A stretch of DNA of 64,000 nucleotides from Chitinophagales bacterium (GTDB taxonomy: Bacteria; Bacteroidota; Bacteroidia; Chitinophagales; Saprospiraceae): NCBI GenBank assembly GCA_013299105.1, contig JAAFJY010000035.1, forward strand, positions 23,433 to 87,432, written 5' to 3'. The position numbers and the translations under genes were made by a program. The notes under the pieces were generated by a model. That model did not search any database. It was given only the letters and a program-made list of their open reading frames with translations, and was not told the DNA's origin. Of this stretch, positions 47,401 through 62,400 are shown piece after piece (within the stretch, counting starts at the first letter, position 1; each line of letters opens with the position of its first letter).

Positions 47401-50400
47401 CCGTAACCTTGGACGGCACTTTGCCCAACATCAACGCCAGCAACGATGGTCCCTTGACTTGTGCCAAGACCAGCGTAACCCTGACGGGCAGCTCGACTAC
47501 CCCAGGTGTGACCTATGCCTGGAAAAACAGCGCAGGTACCGTTATCGCAACTACCGCTACGACTTCAGTGAGCACACCAGGCGTTTACACCCTGGAAATC
47601 ACTGGTCCAAACGGCTGTAAGGCAAGTGCTTCCACTTCTGTTACCGAAGACAAAGCGCAGCCCAATGCCAGCGCTGCCAATGACGGCCCGCTGACTTGTA
47701 CCAAGACCAGCGTTACCTTGACTGGCACTTCAACCACTGCCAATGTGACCTACGCCTGGAAAAACAGCACTGGTACAGTGATTGCTACTACCGCTACCAC
47801 CAGCGTTACGCTTCCCGGAACCTACACTTTGGAAGTAACTGGACCAAACGGTTGCGTCTCTTCAGCTACTACCATTGTTGTTGAAGACAAAACAGTACCC
47901 AATATCAGCGCCATCAACGACGGCCCGCTGACTTGTGCCAAGACTAATGTAACCCTTACGGGTAGTTCTACTACCTTTGGGGTACTTTACGCTTGGAAAA
48001 ACAGCGCAGGTACCGTCATCGCAACTACTGCAACCACTACGGTTTCTACTCCAGGCATTTACACCCTGGAAATCACTGGGCCCAACGGTTGCAAGGCTAC
48101 TGCGACCACTACTGTTGCACAGGACATCACAGTGCCCAACATCAGCGTCGCCAATGATGGCCCGCTGACTTGTACCAAGACCAGCGTTACCCTCACGGGT
48201 AGCTCAACTACTCTAGGTGTAACCTACGCTTGGAAAAACAGCGCCGGAACGGTGATTGCCTCTACGGCTACTACCACCGTGACTGTTGCGGGCATCTATA
48301 CCCTCGAAGTAACTGCGCCTAACGGTTGCAAGGCTACAATGACCACCACCGTGGTACTCGACAGCACTGTACCCAATATCAGCGCTGCGAACGACGGTCC
48401 ATTGACCTGTGCCAAGACCAGCGTGACCCTGACTGGTAGCTCGAATACGCCTGGCGTTACTTATGTTTGGAAAAACAGCACAGGCACCGTAATCGCTTCT
48501 ACGGCTACTACTTCAGTGACCGTTCCGGGTACTTACACCCTGGAAATCACGGGTCCTAACGGCTGTAAGGCTACTGCCACGACTACGGTAACGGAAGACA
48601 AAACCGTACCCAATATCAATGCGAGCAACGATGGTCCATTGACTTGTGCCAAAACCAGTGTGACCCTGACGGGTGCTTCGAGCACTTCTGGAGTAACTTA
48701 TGTCTGGAAAAACAGCACTGGTACGGTGATTGCCTCTACTGCTACGACTAGCGTTACTACCCCTGGTACTTATACCCTGGAAGTAACTGGCCCGAACGGT
48801 TGCAAAGCAACTGCTACGACCACCGTTACCGAAGACAAGACCGTACCCAACATCAGCGCCAACAACGATGGCCCGCTGACCTGCTTGAAGACGACTGTTA
48901 CCTTGACTGGCAACTCGACTACTCCGGGCGTTTCGTACACCTGGAAGAACAGCGCTGGTACGGTGATTTCTTCTTTTGCAACGGCTACCGTAAGTACAGC
49001 GGGTACTTATACTTTGGAAGTAACTGGTCCTAATGGCTGCAAAGCTACCACGACTTCAGTTGTGACCGAAGACAAGACCGCGCCAAATATTACTGCTGCC
49101 AACAACGGCCCGCTGACTTGTACCAAGACCAGCGTGACCCTAACTGGCAGCTCGACTACGCCAAATGTGACTTACCAGTGGAAAAACGCTGCTGGTACGA
49201 TCATTGCCTCTACGGCTACCACCACGGTGAGCACTCCAGGTGTTTACACCCTCGAAATCACGGGTCCAAACGGCTGCAAGGCTACCGCTACGACTACCGT
49301 TACCGAAGACAAGACCATTCCGAACATCAGCGCCAGCAACAATGGCCCGCTGACTTGTGCCAAGACCAGCGTAACCCTCACGGGTGCGTCAACCACACCA
49401 AGTGCAACGTTCGAGTGGAAAAATGCCAGTGGTACGGTGATTTCCAGCACTGCCACAGCCTCGGTAAGTACGCCTGGAGTTTATACTTTGACGGTAACTG
49501 GCCCGAACGGATGTACGGCAACGACCCAGCAAACTGTAACGGAAAGTCCAAAACCTTCCGTTACTTTGGGACCTGACCAGGCCATTTGCGAAGGTGCTTC
49601 GATCCAACTGACGGCAGTAGCAACCAGTGGCACCCCACAATATACCTACTTATGGAGCAACAACGCCACTACCTCTACCATTACTGTTACGCCAAGTGCT
49701 ACCACTTCTTACCGTGTAACTGTGACCGATGCCAACAACTGTAAGGTTGCTGACACGGTTGAGGTAACGATCAACCTGAAGCCAGTGCCCAGTATTGTGA
49801 TTGCTCCAAGCTCTAACGATTCGATCTGTTTGGGCAGCAGCAGCACCTTCAGTGTGAATGTGGCACAAGGAATGGCACCATATACGTATAGCTGGAGCAA
49901 CGGTTTGCCTGCGACTTCTTCGCAGACCGTTAGCCCCACGACTTCTACTACTTATTCTGTAACGGTTACCGATAGCAAGCAATGTATTGGCTCAACCAGC
50001 GTGCGCATCACCGTGAATCCGAACCCAGTGGTTAACCTCGGTCTGGACAAAGCAATTTGCATCGGCGACAATACGACCCTGACCGCTACGGCTTCTGGTG
50101 GCACTGGTACCCTGAAATACGCCTGGAGCAACAACGCAACCACCAGTTCGATCACCGTTAACCCAACTGCCAATGCCACTTATTCGGTAACGGTAACAGA
50201 TGCCAACGGCTGTATCGCTACTGATGAACTGAATGTAACCGTTAACCCACTGCCTACTCTCACTGTTACTGGTAAATCTTGTGCGCCGAACTTACTCACT
50301 TACAAGGTGACGCTCACGACCAATGCCACTTCGGTAACGGCCAACTTCGGCACAGTAAGCAACCTGGGCAGCGGAAACTTTGAAGTAACAGGTATCCCAT

Positions 50401-53400
50401 CCGGACAAGCAGTGAATATTACGGCTACCAACACTACCACTACTTGTAGCAAGGTAGAAGCCGTAAGCGCTCCTGACTGCAACTGCCCAGTGGTCAACGC
50501 ACCAGTAAGCGGCGGCGACAGGACCATTTGCCAGGGTGAAACCATCCCTGCATTGACCGTAACCGTAGGTGCCAACGAAACGGCTGACTGGTACAATGCC
50601 AGCGGTACCCAGGTAGCAACTGGTACCACTTCATTTACGCCAACCGTAGCAGGTACTTATTTTGCCGAAACCCGCAACACGATCACCAACTGTAAGAGCG
50701 CAACCCGCACCAGTGTAACCCTGACCATCCGTCCGGCTACGCCTACGGCTACCTTGCGCAACGGCGAAGTTTGTGGCGAAAACAGCCCTTACACCACCGC
50801 AGTTGAGAACGTTTTGAACCTCAATACCCTGATTGTATCGGGTGCTACCAACGGGACTTGGTCAACCACTGCCAGTGGAGTGAGCCTGGTTGGTTCTACC
50901 TTCACAGCTACGGCAGGACAGATTGGCCAAACCATCACCTTCAACTACACCATCGTTGGTGTGGATGGACCTGGCACTGGCAACTGCAACAACCGCGTTT
51001 ATCCGATCACTGTAACGGTGACCAACTGTTTTGCCAAACTCGGCGACTTCGTATGGGTGGACAAAGATGGCGACGGTGTTCAGGATACTGGTGAACCAGG
51101 CAAATCTGGTGTGTTGGTGACCTTGCTCGACAACAACGGCAACACCGTGACCACCACCACTACTGGCACCAATGGCGACTACCTCTTTACCCTCTTGCCT
51201 CCAGGAACCTACACTGTACGTTTCAGTAAGCCAAGTGGGTTTGAGTTCACCACTGCCGACCAAGGTGGCAACGACAACCGCGACAGCGATGCCAACACGA
51301 CTACGGGTCAAACCGGAAACATCGTTTTGGCCGCTGGCGACGACAACCGCAGCGTGGATGCAGGTATTTACGAGCCTGCTGCCATTGGCGATTTCGTATG
51401 GGAAGACAAGGATGGTGACGGCCAGCAAGACAGCGGTGAACCCGGTGTGGCTGGTGTGACTGTACGCTTGCTCAGCCCCGCAGGTGCCACTTTGGCCACT
51501 CAAACCACGGGTACCAACGGCGATTACCTCTTCACGGGCCTCAAGCCTGGCGATTATGTGATCCAGTTCGTACTGCCAAGTGGCCGCACGTTTACCTCCA
51601 GCAATGTGGGTAGCGATGCCAGCGATAGCGATGCCAACCCCAACGACAGTGGCAAAACGGGTACTTATAACCTCGAAAGTGGTGAAACCGACCGTACCGT
51701 TGACGCAGGTATTTACACCGCAGCTTCCATCGGCGACTTCGTATGGGAAGACAAGGACGGTGACGGCCAGCAAGACGGTGGCGAACCAGGAGTAGCGGGT
51801 GTGACCGTGAATCTTTTGAATACTGCTGGAACAGTCTTGGCGACCCAAACCACGGGTACCAACGGCGATTACCTCTTCACGGGCCTCAAGCCTGGTGATT
51901 ATGTGGTCCAATTTGTACTGCCAGGTGGCCGTCAATTCACCAGCGCCAATACGGGCAATGATGCCAGCGACAGCGATGCGAATCCAAATGACAGCGGCAA
52001 AACCAGCACCATCAACCTTGAAAGTGGTGAAACCGACCGCACGGTTGACGCAGGTGTTTACACGCCAGCAGCCATTGGTGATTTCGTGTGGGAAGACAAA
52101 GATGGCGACGGCCAGCAAGACAGCGGCGAACCTGGGGTAGCTGGTGTAACGGTACGCCTGTTGAGCACCACAGGCACAACATTGGACACCAAGACCACCG
52201 ATGCCAATGGCGAATACCTCTTCACGGGCCTCAAACCCGGTGACTATGTGATCCAGTTTGTACTGCCTGGTGGCCGCAGCTTTACCCCCAGCAATGTGGG
52301 GAGCGATGCCAGCGACAGCGATGCGAATCCAAATGACAGCGGCAAAACCAGCGCCTACAACCTCGAAAGCGGCGAAACCGATCGCAGTGTAGATGCAGGT
52401 ATTTATGCACCAGCCTCTTTGGGCGACTTCGTATGGGAAGACAAGGATGCCGATGGCGTCCAAGATTCAGGTGAAAATGGAGTTGCTGGAGTTACCGTAA
52501 CCTTGTTGAAAGGCGACGGCAGCCCAACTGGCCAAACCGCAGTGACCAACAGCAGCGGCGCTTACAGCTTTACCAACTTGGTTCCTGGTGCTTATCGGGT
52601 ACAATTCGGCTTGCCAAGTGACTTCTTCCGCTCACCAGTGGACCAGGGTGGCAACGATGCAACTGACAGTGATGCCAGCACCGGCACAGGCCAAACGGGT
52701 ACTTATACTCTGCAAAGTGGTGAAAACAACCTCACCGTAGATGCAGGTATTTACCGCCAGGCTTCACTGGGCGACTTTGTTTGGAACGACCGCAATGGCA
52801 ATGGCCAGCAAGACGGTGGCACCGAAACGGGCATTGCAGGAGTAACGGTGAAACTGTTCACCAGCAACAACACTCCGGCTGGTCAAACCGTAACGGATGC
52901 CAACGGAGCTTACTCCTTCACGGGTTTGACACCAGGTGCATACTATGTCATGTTCACGGCTCCGAGTGGCTATACGTTCTCGCCCGCCGATCAGGGTGGC
53001 AACGACGCCAACGACAGCGATGCGAATCCTTCGGGCAATTCGCCGATCATTGTCCTGAACTCTGGCGACAACAACACTACGGTCGATGCAGGCTTGCTGC
53101 AAGTGACTTCCTCCATCGGTAATTTCGTGTGGGAAGACAAAGACGCCGACGGCATCCAGGATGGTGACGAGCCAGGCATTGCTGGGGTAACGGTACGTTT
53201 GTTGGACCAAAACTTCAATGAAATACGGACACAAACCACCAACTCAAGCGGTGGCTACCTGTTCCAGAACTTGCCCGCCGGTACCTATTATGTTGAGTTT
53301 GGCACCCCTTCGGGTGATTACAAGCGCAGCCCCGTAAACCAGGGCAGCAACGACGCCATCGACAGCGATGCAGGCTCGAATGGCCGCAGCCCAGCCATTG

Positions 53401-56400
53401 TTTTGGCAGCCAACGCCAGCGACCTGACCATCGACGCAGGTTTCTACCGCGAAGGCTCCATCAGCAACTTCGTTTGGGAAGACCTCGATGGTGATGGCAT
53501 CCAAGACAGCGGCGAACCCGGTGTGAATGGTGTGACGGTGAAATTACTGGACAAAAATGGCAATGAGTTGGCCACTACAGTCACTGCCAATGGCGGCCAG
53601 TACATCTTTGACAACCTCACCCCTGGTGATTATATTGTACAGTTCATCACCCCAGGTGGCTTTAGCATTACCAAAGCCGACCAGGGTGGCAATGACGCAA
53701 GCGACAGCGACGCCAACCCGAACAACAGCGGCAAAACCAGCACCATCAACCTCTCATCCAACGAAGACGATACCTCGGTTGACGCGGGTATTTACCGCCC
53801 AGTTTCCATTGGCGACTTTGTTTGGAACGATAAAGACGGCGATGGCATCCAGGACAGTGGCGAAAACGGGGTAAGTGGCGTAACCGTGCGCTTGCTCGAC
53901 GCCAGCGGAGCAGTAGTAGCAACCCAGACTACGGGTGCCAATGGCGACTACCTGTTCAGCAACCTGACCCCTGGAACCTACAGCGTAGAATTCGTACTGC
54001 CTGGTGGCCGCAAGTTCAGCTCACCCGACCAAGGTGGCAACGATGCGACCGACAGCGACGCAAACACCACCACAGGCCGTACCCCACAAGTGACACTCAC
54101 CAGTGGTCAAAGCAACCTGACCTTGGATGCTGGCATTTACACGCCAGCTCGCTTGGGTGACTTCGTGTGGGAAGACAAAAATGGTGATGGTAAGCAAGAC
54201 AGCGGCGAACCTGGCATTTCAGGTGTAACGGTACGCCTGCTCGACGCCAGCGGCAACACCGTAGCTACAACGACCACCAACAGCAATGGCTTGTACGAAT
54301 TTACCGACATCAAGCCTGGTACTTACATGGTGCAGTTTACCCTGCCTTCGGGCCTGAGTGCAACCTTGTCGAATGCTGGCAGCAACGATGCCATCGACAG
54401 CGACATCGACGCAACGGGCAAAGTGAACAACATCGTCTTGAATTCTGGCGACAACAATACAACTGTTGACGCAGGTCTTACCCGCGCCGCCTCATTGGGC
54501 GACTTCGTATGGGAAGACCAGGATGGCGATGGTATCCAGGACAGCGGCGAACCAGGAGTTGCGGGTGTAACGGTACGCTTGCTCAATGCCAGTGGATCGG
54601 TCATCGGTACCCAAGTAACTGGTACCAATGGCGACTATCTGTTCACCAACCTGCCTCCAGGCACTTACAGCGTAGAATTCGTTCTGTCCGGTGGCCGCGT
54701 ATTCAGCCCTGCTGATCGCGGTGGCAACGATGCAACCGACAGCGACGCGAACACCACTACTGGCCGCACCCCACAAGTGACCTTGGCCAGCGGTGAAAGC
54801 AACCGCACCCTCGACGCGGGCGTTTATTTCCCTGGCAAAATCGGCGATTTTGTATGGGAAGACCGTGATGGTGACGGCATCCAGGACAGCGGCGAACCAG
54901 GCATCAGCAACATCACTGTACGCCTGCTCGACGCCAATGGCAATACCTTGCGCACCACCACCACCAACGGCAGTGGCCGCTACGAATTCACCAATGTACC
55001 TCCTGGCAACTACCGTGTTCAGTTTGTACTCTCTGGTATCGATGCAGCCTTTACCCTGCCTGGTCAGGGAAGCGATGAAGAGAAGAACAGCGATGCCTAT
55101 ACTTCAGGCTTGACGCCAGTCTTCACCCTCGGCAGTGGTCAAACCGACCTCAGCTGGGATGCTGGTATCGTGACCCTGGCGCGCTTGGGCGACTTTGTGT
55201 GGGAAGACAAAGACCGCGACGGCATCCAGGATGAAGGTGAACCCGGTATCGCTGGTGTAACCGTAACCCTCTTCGACGCGGCGGGCGAACAAGTTGGACA
55301 ACGCATCACTGGAGCTCAAGGACAATACCTCTTTACCCAACTCCGCCCCGGCGACTACAAAGTGGTATTCGGTGCAGTGAGTGGCATGGTTCGCACTACC
55401 CAGAATGCAGGCAGCGACGACGCCAAAGACAGCGACGCCAACGCTAGCGGTGAAACGGGCATTTACAACCTCAGCAGTGGTGAACAAGAACTCACTGTAG
55501 ACGCAGGTTACCACTTGCCAGTGACCCAGGAATGCAAGATCGATGCCCAGGTAACTGACATCGTTTGCGACAACAAAGGAACGGCTGATCCTGCCGACGA
55601 TACTTATACCTTCAAACTGACGGTGACTGGCACCAACGCCAGCGCCCAAGGTTGGAAGACGACGATCAATAACCAAAGCGTAACAGGTACTTATGGTCAA
55701 ACGGTAACGGTAGGTCCGCTGCTCATTAGCGCTGGCAACCGCCAGTTTACCGTAACTGACGCTACCAATACCGCTTGCGGTGAAAAACAAGTGAGCGTAA
55801 CTGCACCAGCACCTTGCTCTACGCGCCCTGACCTTGGTTTGACCAAGCAGTTTGTAAGCGCAACCCTGCAAAGCAACGGCAGCTACGAAGTGAAATATAC
55901 CATCACGGTGAATTCACCAACGGGCTCACTGAGCAGCACTTACGACTTGGCGGATGCACCAGCGTTCGACAACGATGTGACGATCAACTCGGCTAGCTTC
56001 ACCAGCACTGCAAGCGCAGGAGCTGCCTTGACGGGCAGCGGTCCTTGGACCCTGGCCAACGACCAGGCCATCAGCGCAGGTCAGACCCATACGTACACCC
56101 TGACGGTGAACGTAAGCCTGAACCTGACCGATGCAACGGGCGACAACCGCTACACCGCTTGTGGAGCAGGCACTAGCACTAATCCGGTAGCTGGTCAGGG
56201 CTTGTTCAATGAGGCTCGCCTTGATCTGAACAACGACGGTACGGCTGACAAACGCGCTACGGCTTGCGGTGACTTGCCACAATGCTCCATCACTGCACGG
56301 GTAACTGAAGTGACTTGCGACAACAAAGGCACCGCCAGCGCAACCGACGATACCTACAGCTTCAAACTGACCGTAACGGGCACCAACGCCAGCACAGGTT

Positions 56401-59400
56401 GGACCACCACCATCAACGGCCAGACCGTGACAGGTACTTATGGTCAAACCGTGACGGTATCAGGCATCCTGATCAGCGCGGGCAACGTTCAGTTCACCGT
56501 TCGCGACGCCAACAACGCGGCTTGCGGTACTGAACAATTGACGGTAACTGCACCAGCACCTTGCTCTACGCGCCCCGACCTTGGCTTGACCAAGCAGTTT
56601 GTAAGCGCAACCCTGCAAGGCAACGGCAGCTACGAAGTGAAATACACCATCACGGTGAATTCACCAGCGGGCTCACTGAGCAGCACTTACGACTTGGCGG
56701 ATGCACCAGCGTTCGACAACGATGTGACGATCAACTCGGCTAGCTTCACCAGCACGGTGAGCGCAGGAGCTGCCTTGACGGGCAGCGGTCCTTGGACCCT
56801 GGCCAACGACCAGGCCATCAGCGCGGGTCAGACCCACACGTACACCCTGACGGTGAACGTAAGCCTGAACCTGACGGACGCAACGGGCGACAACCGCTAC
56901 ACCGCTTGCGGAGCAGGCACCAGCACTACTCCGGTAGCAGGCCAGGGCTTGTTCAATGAGGCTCGCCTCGATCTGAACAACGACGGTACGGCTGACAAAC
57001 GCGCCACGGCTTGCGGCGACTTGCCACAGTGCGCCATCACTGCACGGGTAACCGAAGTGACTTGCGACAACAAAGGCACCGCCACTGCTGCCGATGATAC
57101 TTACAGCTTCAAACTGACCGTAACGGGCACCAATGCCAGCACAGGTTGGACCACCACCATCAACGGCCAGACCGTGACAGGTACTTATGGTCAAACCGTG
57201 ACGGTATCGGGCATCCTGATCAGCGCGGGCAACGTTCAGTTCACCGTTCGCGACGCCAACAACGCAGCTTGCAGCACTGAACAACTGACGGTGACCGCAC
57301 CAGCGCCATGTTCTACCCAGCCAAAACTGGCTGTACTGAAGAAGTTGACCGATAAGCGCAGCTTGGGCGACAACCGCTTCGAAGTGAAGTACTCGATCAC
57401 CGTAAGTTCACCTGCTGGTTCGGCCAGCACCGCTTACGACCTGGTGGATGCTCCAGCCTTCGACAACGACCTGATCATCAACTCAGCCAGCTTCACCAGC
57501 ACTGTAAGCGCAGGTGGTGCCCTGACGGGTAGCGGTCCTTGGACCCTGGCCAATGACCAGGCGATCAACGGCGGTCAGACCCATACTTATACTTTGACGG
57601 TGGTAGTTACCCTCAACCTGAGCGATGGAGTAGGCGACAACCGCTACGAAACTTGCGGACAGGGTACGGGTGGTACGCCAACCCCAGGCAAAGGCTTGTA
57701 CAACCAAGCCCGCCTGGACGTGAACAACGACGGCACTGCCGATGAAACCTCGGTAGATTGCGACGACCTGCCGCTGAAGAACGTGATCGGTGACTACGTT
57801 TGGAACGACAAGGATGGCGATGGCCTTCAGGACGACGACGAAACGGGCATTTCTGGCGTAAGCGTGACCTTGCACCGTTGCTCCGACAACTCAGTAGTGG
57901 ATCGTACCACCACCGACTCTAAGGGCAACTACATGTTCATGGGTATGCCTGCGGGAGACTACTATGTGGTCTTCAGCAAGCCAGCCGGATTCGACGCGGT
58001 ACCTGCCAACGTTGGCACCAACCGTGAAAAAGACAGCAATGCCGATCAAACTGGCAAAACTGCCTGCTTCACCGTCAACAACGGCGATACCAACAACAGC
58101 ATCGACGAAGGCTTCAAGCCAAGCACTCCTGCTTGTGACCTGAAAGTACTTGTGAGCGACGTGGTTTGCGATGGCAAAGGCACCAAGGATACCCTGGACG
58201 ACATCTACTCCTTCCGTCTCCTGGTAACGGGAACTGGCAAGGCTTGGAAAACCCAAATCGCGGGCAGAACCGTGACAGGCAAGTACAACCAGCCGGCGAT
58301 CCTCGGACCATACGTGATCGTATCGAACCGCAGCTTGCAGTTTACCGTAACCGACAGTTTGAATACCGCTTGTGCCAGCCAGGTGATCAGCGTAATTGCG
58401 CCACGCACTTGCTCTGAAACCACGGTGCCTTGCAACATTTCCAAGTCTGACCTGCTCAGCGTGGATTGTGATCCAAAAGGCACCTTGAGCGATCCAAGCG
58501 ACGACGTGTTCACCTTCACCGTTCGCATCAACGGCAGCAGTTCTACCAATAAGTGGATTGCCGAAGACGGACCGAAGACCACGGGCAACTACGGTGAAAT
58601 CGCCAAGTTTGGACCATACAAGATCATCGACGGCGACGTGACCTTCATCGTTCGCGATGCTGGCAACCCAGAGTGTAAGTTGACCATCTACGTTCCAGCT
58701 CCGAAGACTTGCTCTAACGAATGCGCGGTGAAAGCCACTGTTGCCAACGTGAAGTGCAACGACAACGGTACGCCAGAGAATCCAGACGACGATACTTACA
58801 CCTTCGAGATGACTGTTTCGGGCAACAATACCAGCAAGACCTGGATTGCCAACGATCCAAAACTCTCAACGGGTGAGTTCAACAAGATGGTGGTGATGGG
58901 GCCATACTCGATCAAGACGAACCCAAGCCTGAAGTTTGGGGTCTTCGATCAGGCTCGCTTCACCGCTTGTGCTACCGAAGTAAGTGTGACCGCACCAAAA
59001 GCTTGCTCTGACATCGCCAAGTGTGAAATCGTGACCAAGGTTCAAAATGCCAAGTGCTCTTCTAACGGCACCGCTGATGACCCAACGGACGATACCTTCA
59101 CCTTCGAAATCGTAGTGACAGGCAAAAACACTGGCGCTACCTGGGTAGCCCGCGACGGCAAAGGCACCACTGGCAAGTACGGCGAAGTAGTGAAATTTGG
59201 ACCGTTCAAGATCTCAGCAGGAGCTGTGACCTTCAACATCGTGGACGTTCAGGATACCACTTGCCGCACCCGCCTCTTGGTTGGTGTACCCGACGAGTGC
59301 TCCAAGACTTGCGCCATCAAGGCCACTGTGGTTGAGGTGAAACGCGATACCAAAGGCACCGCTAGCACGGCTGACGATACCTTCACCTTCACGGTGAAAG

Positions 59401-62400
59401 TAGAAGGCCGCCACAACTCGGCTTCCTGGACCGCCAGCGACGGTGGAACCAACCCGATCCGTGGCTTCTACGGCACTACGGTAAGCTTTGGTCCATACCC
59501 CGTAAGTGGTGGATCTAAGACCGTGATCTTCAGCGATGCTTTGGATTCAGATTGCCGCACCACGGTGAAAGCTGAAGCACCTGGCGTCGTGGACAACACG
59601 CCCAAGTGCCCAGAAGACCTTGTTTCGACCATCAAGCGCACCCGCACAGCCCAACTGTTTGCAGGCTCGCTCGAAACGACCGACAAGTCCTTCACCCAGC
59701 CGAACCGCCCATGCTGGTTGCCAAACACCACTTTGGCCAACGGCAAACGCTATTACGACGTGGCAAGCTTCCGCACGGATTCCTTGCCTAAGCAGAAATA
59801 CAGCTTCGTACTGTTGACCAACACCAGCACTGCCCAAGGCACGCCAGACGCACACGGTGCGCTGTTCCTCGGCAGCGAATTGGGCACGGCCATCGAATGC
59901 GGCGACGTTGCATCACCTTGCAACAACCCGCTGGCTTACGAAGTGAACAAGAACGGCATGAGCCTCATCGTACCCAACTACCCAGCCGAAACCTGGAAAG
60001 TGGCGATGGAATTCAGCGCCGAGCTCGACTCGAATAAAGTTTACACCTTGTTCAACACGACCTTGAGCGCTGAGAAGACCGCAGGTTATGTTTGGGTGGT
60101 TTACCACGAAACCGATGGCAAACGCCTCGTGATCAACCCAACAACCCGCCGTCCATACGCTTCTCAAGCCGTAGTGAACGAACGCGAACTGCTGTGCAGC
60201 GATGTGAACAACATCCTGAACGTGGCTGAAAGCATGGACTTGCTGGGCAAACCCCTGGCGAATGGCATGCCAATCGACCGCGTAACCATCAAGGACCGCC
60301 TGGCAACGGGTGGCGAGTGTAAAGCCGATACCATCTACCGCGAATTCACGGTGTTCTTGGCCGACAAGTCAACTACGGATTGCAAGCAACGCATCATCAT
60401 CCGCAAGCCGACCTTGAATCACGTGAGCCAGCCATTGTGCAACTACGACTTTGAGTGTGGTGACCTAGCCGACATGAAGTTGGACAAAAAAGGCCGTCCG
60501 CACCCACAAGTAACGGGTTACCCGCTGGTGGTGAGCGCCTTTGCTTCGCACAACCTCGACAGCACCTACTGCAACCTGAAGGCCGTTTACCGCGACTCGA
60601 TCATCAAGGGCAAGTGCGCCGGAAGCTATACCATCCGCCGTATCTGGACCGTGACCGATAAGTGTGTACCAAACGCCAGCAGCCGCTACGAGCAACGCAT
60701 CAACATCGGTGACTTTACCGCACCAATCGTTGAATGTGTAGCTGGCGGACACAACTGCCCAGTAGCAGATGATGGCCACACCATCCTGTACAGCGCCGAT
60801 CCGTTTGATTGTTCTGGCACCATCGAGGCTCCGCTGCCAAAGGCTTGGGATGCTTGCTCCGATAGCCTGAGCATCCTGACCGAGGTACTGCGCATCGACC
60901 GCCGCATCATCCGCAACAGCCAGGGTACGCCAATCGACACCATCGAAACGACCGTAGTGATCGACACGATCAAAGCGAAAGAAGACCGCCGCTTGAAGAA
61001 CCTCAAGTTCAGCGACTACTACTTCCGCTACACCGTGAGCGACCTGTGTGGCAACAAGACCGTACAGCTCTGCCGCTTCCGCGTGGCCGACCTGGAGGCA
61101 CCAATTGCCGTGTGTGCACCAACGCCGAACTTCTCGCTTGGCTCTTCGGGCCGCGCTCGCGCTTTGGTACGCCACATCGACTGGGGCAGCTACGACAACT
61201 GCGGCATCGCTTCGATTCAGGTACGCCGCCTGGTGAAATACGATGAGAAGACGGGTGCCAAGTTGACCAAACCGTTCTACACCGCCTGGGGTCCTTATGT
61301 TGACTTCAACTGCTTCGACGCACAGGATGGTGGATTGGTGGAAGTACAACTGCAAGTGATCGACTCTTCTGGCAACACCAACATGTGTTGGACCAACGTC
61401 CGCGTGGAAGACAAAATCGCACCAGTTTGCGCTGGTTTGGTGGACGAAAAAGTGGCTTGCGCAAGCTTGCCAGCGACCTTCGATCCGATCGACATCAAGC
61501 AATTGGAGCGTACCTTCGGCACTGCCCACGTGGTAGACAATTGCGCTGGCCTGGCCCGCGAATTGGCACCAGTGATCACCAAAACGAAGGAAGGCTACTG
61601 CCAGATCACCCGTCGTTTTGTGGCCCGCGACTTGGCTGGAAACGTATCAGTCGATACCTTCAAGCAGCGGATCGTGATCACCACCACCAACGGTACTTTG
61701 TGTGGCGTGTGCGACAACCGCGTGTTCATGGCGGGTAAAGTACGCACCGAATGGGGCGAACCAGTTGAGTTTGTACAAATGCACTTGAGCGGCGACGCGT
61801 TGAAACAAACGCGCTCTACGCAAAAGGGCAACTACGAATTCAATCCGCTAGAAGTTAACCGTCGCTACACGATCACGCCGCTGCTCGACGACGATCACCG
61901 CAACGGGGTTTCGACCCTCGATGCTTACCTGATCTCGCGTCACTTGCTCGGTGATCCGGTCTTGAATACGCCATACAAGCTCTTGGCTGCCGACGTCAAC
62001 AACTCCGGCACCATCACCAGCGCCGACATCGTCGAGCTGCGCCGCCTGGTACTCGGTGAAATTGACCAATTGCAGTTCAACACCAGCTGGCGCTTCGTTG
62101 ACTCGACCTTCCGCTTCCACAACCTGCACGCGCCTTGGAAAGACGCGTACCCAGAAGTGATCGGCATCGACGTACTGACCAGAACCATGCGCGACCTCAA
62201 CTTTGTAGGAGTCAAGATCGGTGACGTGAACCAATCGGTGCGTGCCAATACCGCTACGGTGGTGGTTCCACGCAGCGCGGGCACGATCCTCCGCATCAAG
62301 ACCCTCGACCGCGAGATCGTAGCAGGCAATGAATACGAAGTGGCCTTCAGTTCTGAGGACTTGGCTGAATTGTTCGGCTACCAGTTCACGCTCCAGTTCA

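Larger units (their letters stand above)
34629..49556 (+). repeat. Uninterrupted array of 63 Ig-like repeats, 237 bp each
   Basis: Repeat boundaries at Pro-Asn codons fall at 34629, 35814, 36999, 37947, 38421, 44343, 45291, 46239, 47187 and 49320. Every interval is a multiple of 237 bp except one missing codon near 43865. Each repeat has two conserved Cys (GPLTC and NGC) around a Trp, the pattern of a disulphide-bonded Ig-like fold. Neighbouring repeats differ mostly at synonymous sites. Higher-order periods of 5, 2 and 4 repeats are present. Confidence 0.95.

Noticed and set aside
34629..49556. Periodic repeats considered as a CRISPR-like or satellite array
   Set aside because: The unit is 237 bp, entirely coding in one frame, and has no repeat/spacer alternation.
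31211..49982. Dozens of 60-290 codon minus-strand and frame-shifted frames across the Ig-like array
   Set aside because: They recur with the 237-bp repeat and are by-products of Thr/Ala/Ser-rich codon use; none has a start context or independent domain.
50862..52463. 533-codon open frame on the minus strand inside the giant gene
   Set aside because: It is a mirror of the highly biased SdrD_B repeat codons. The sense frame carries the recognised domains and the antisense product has no family character.
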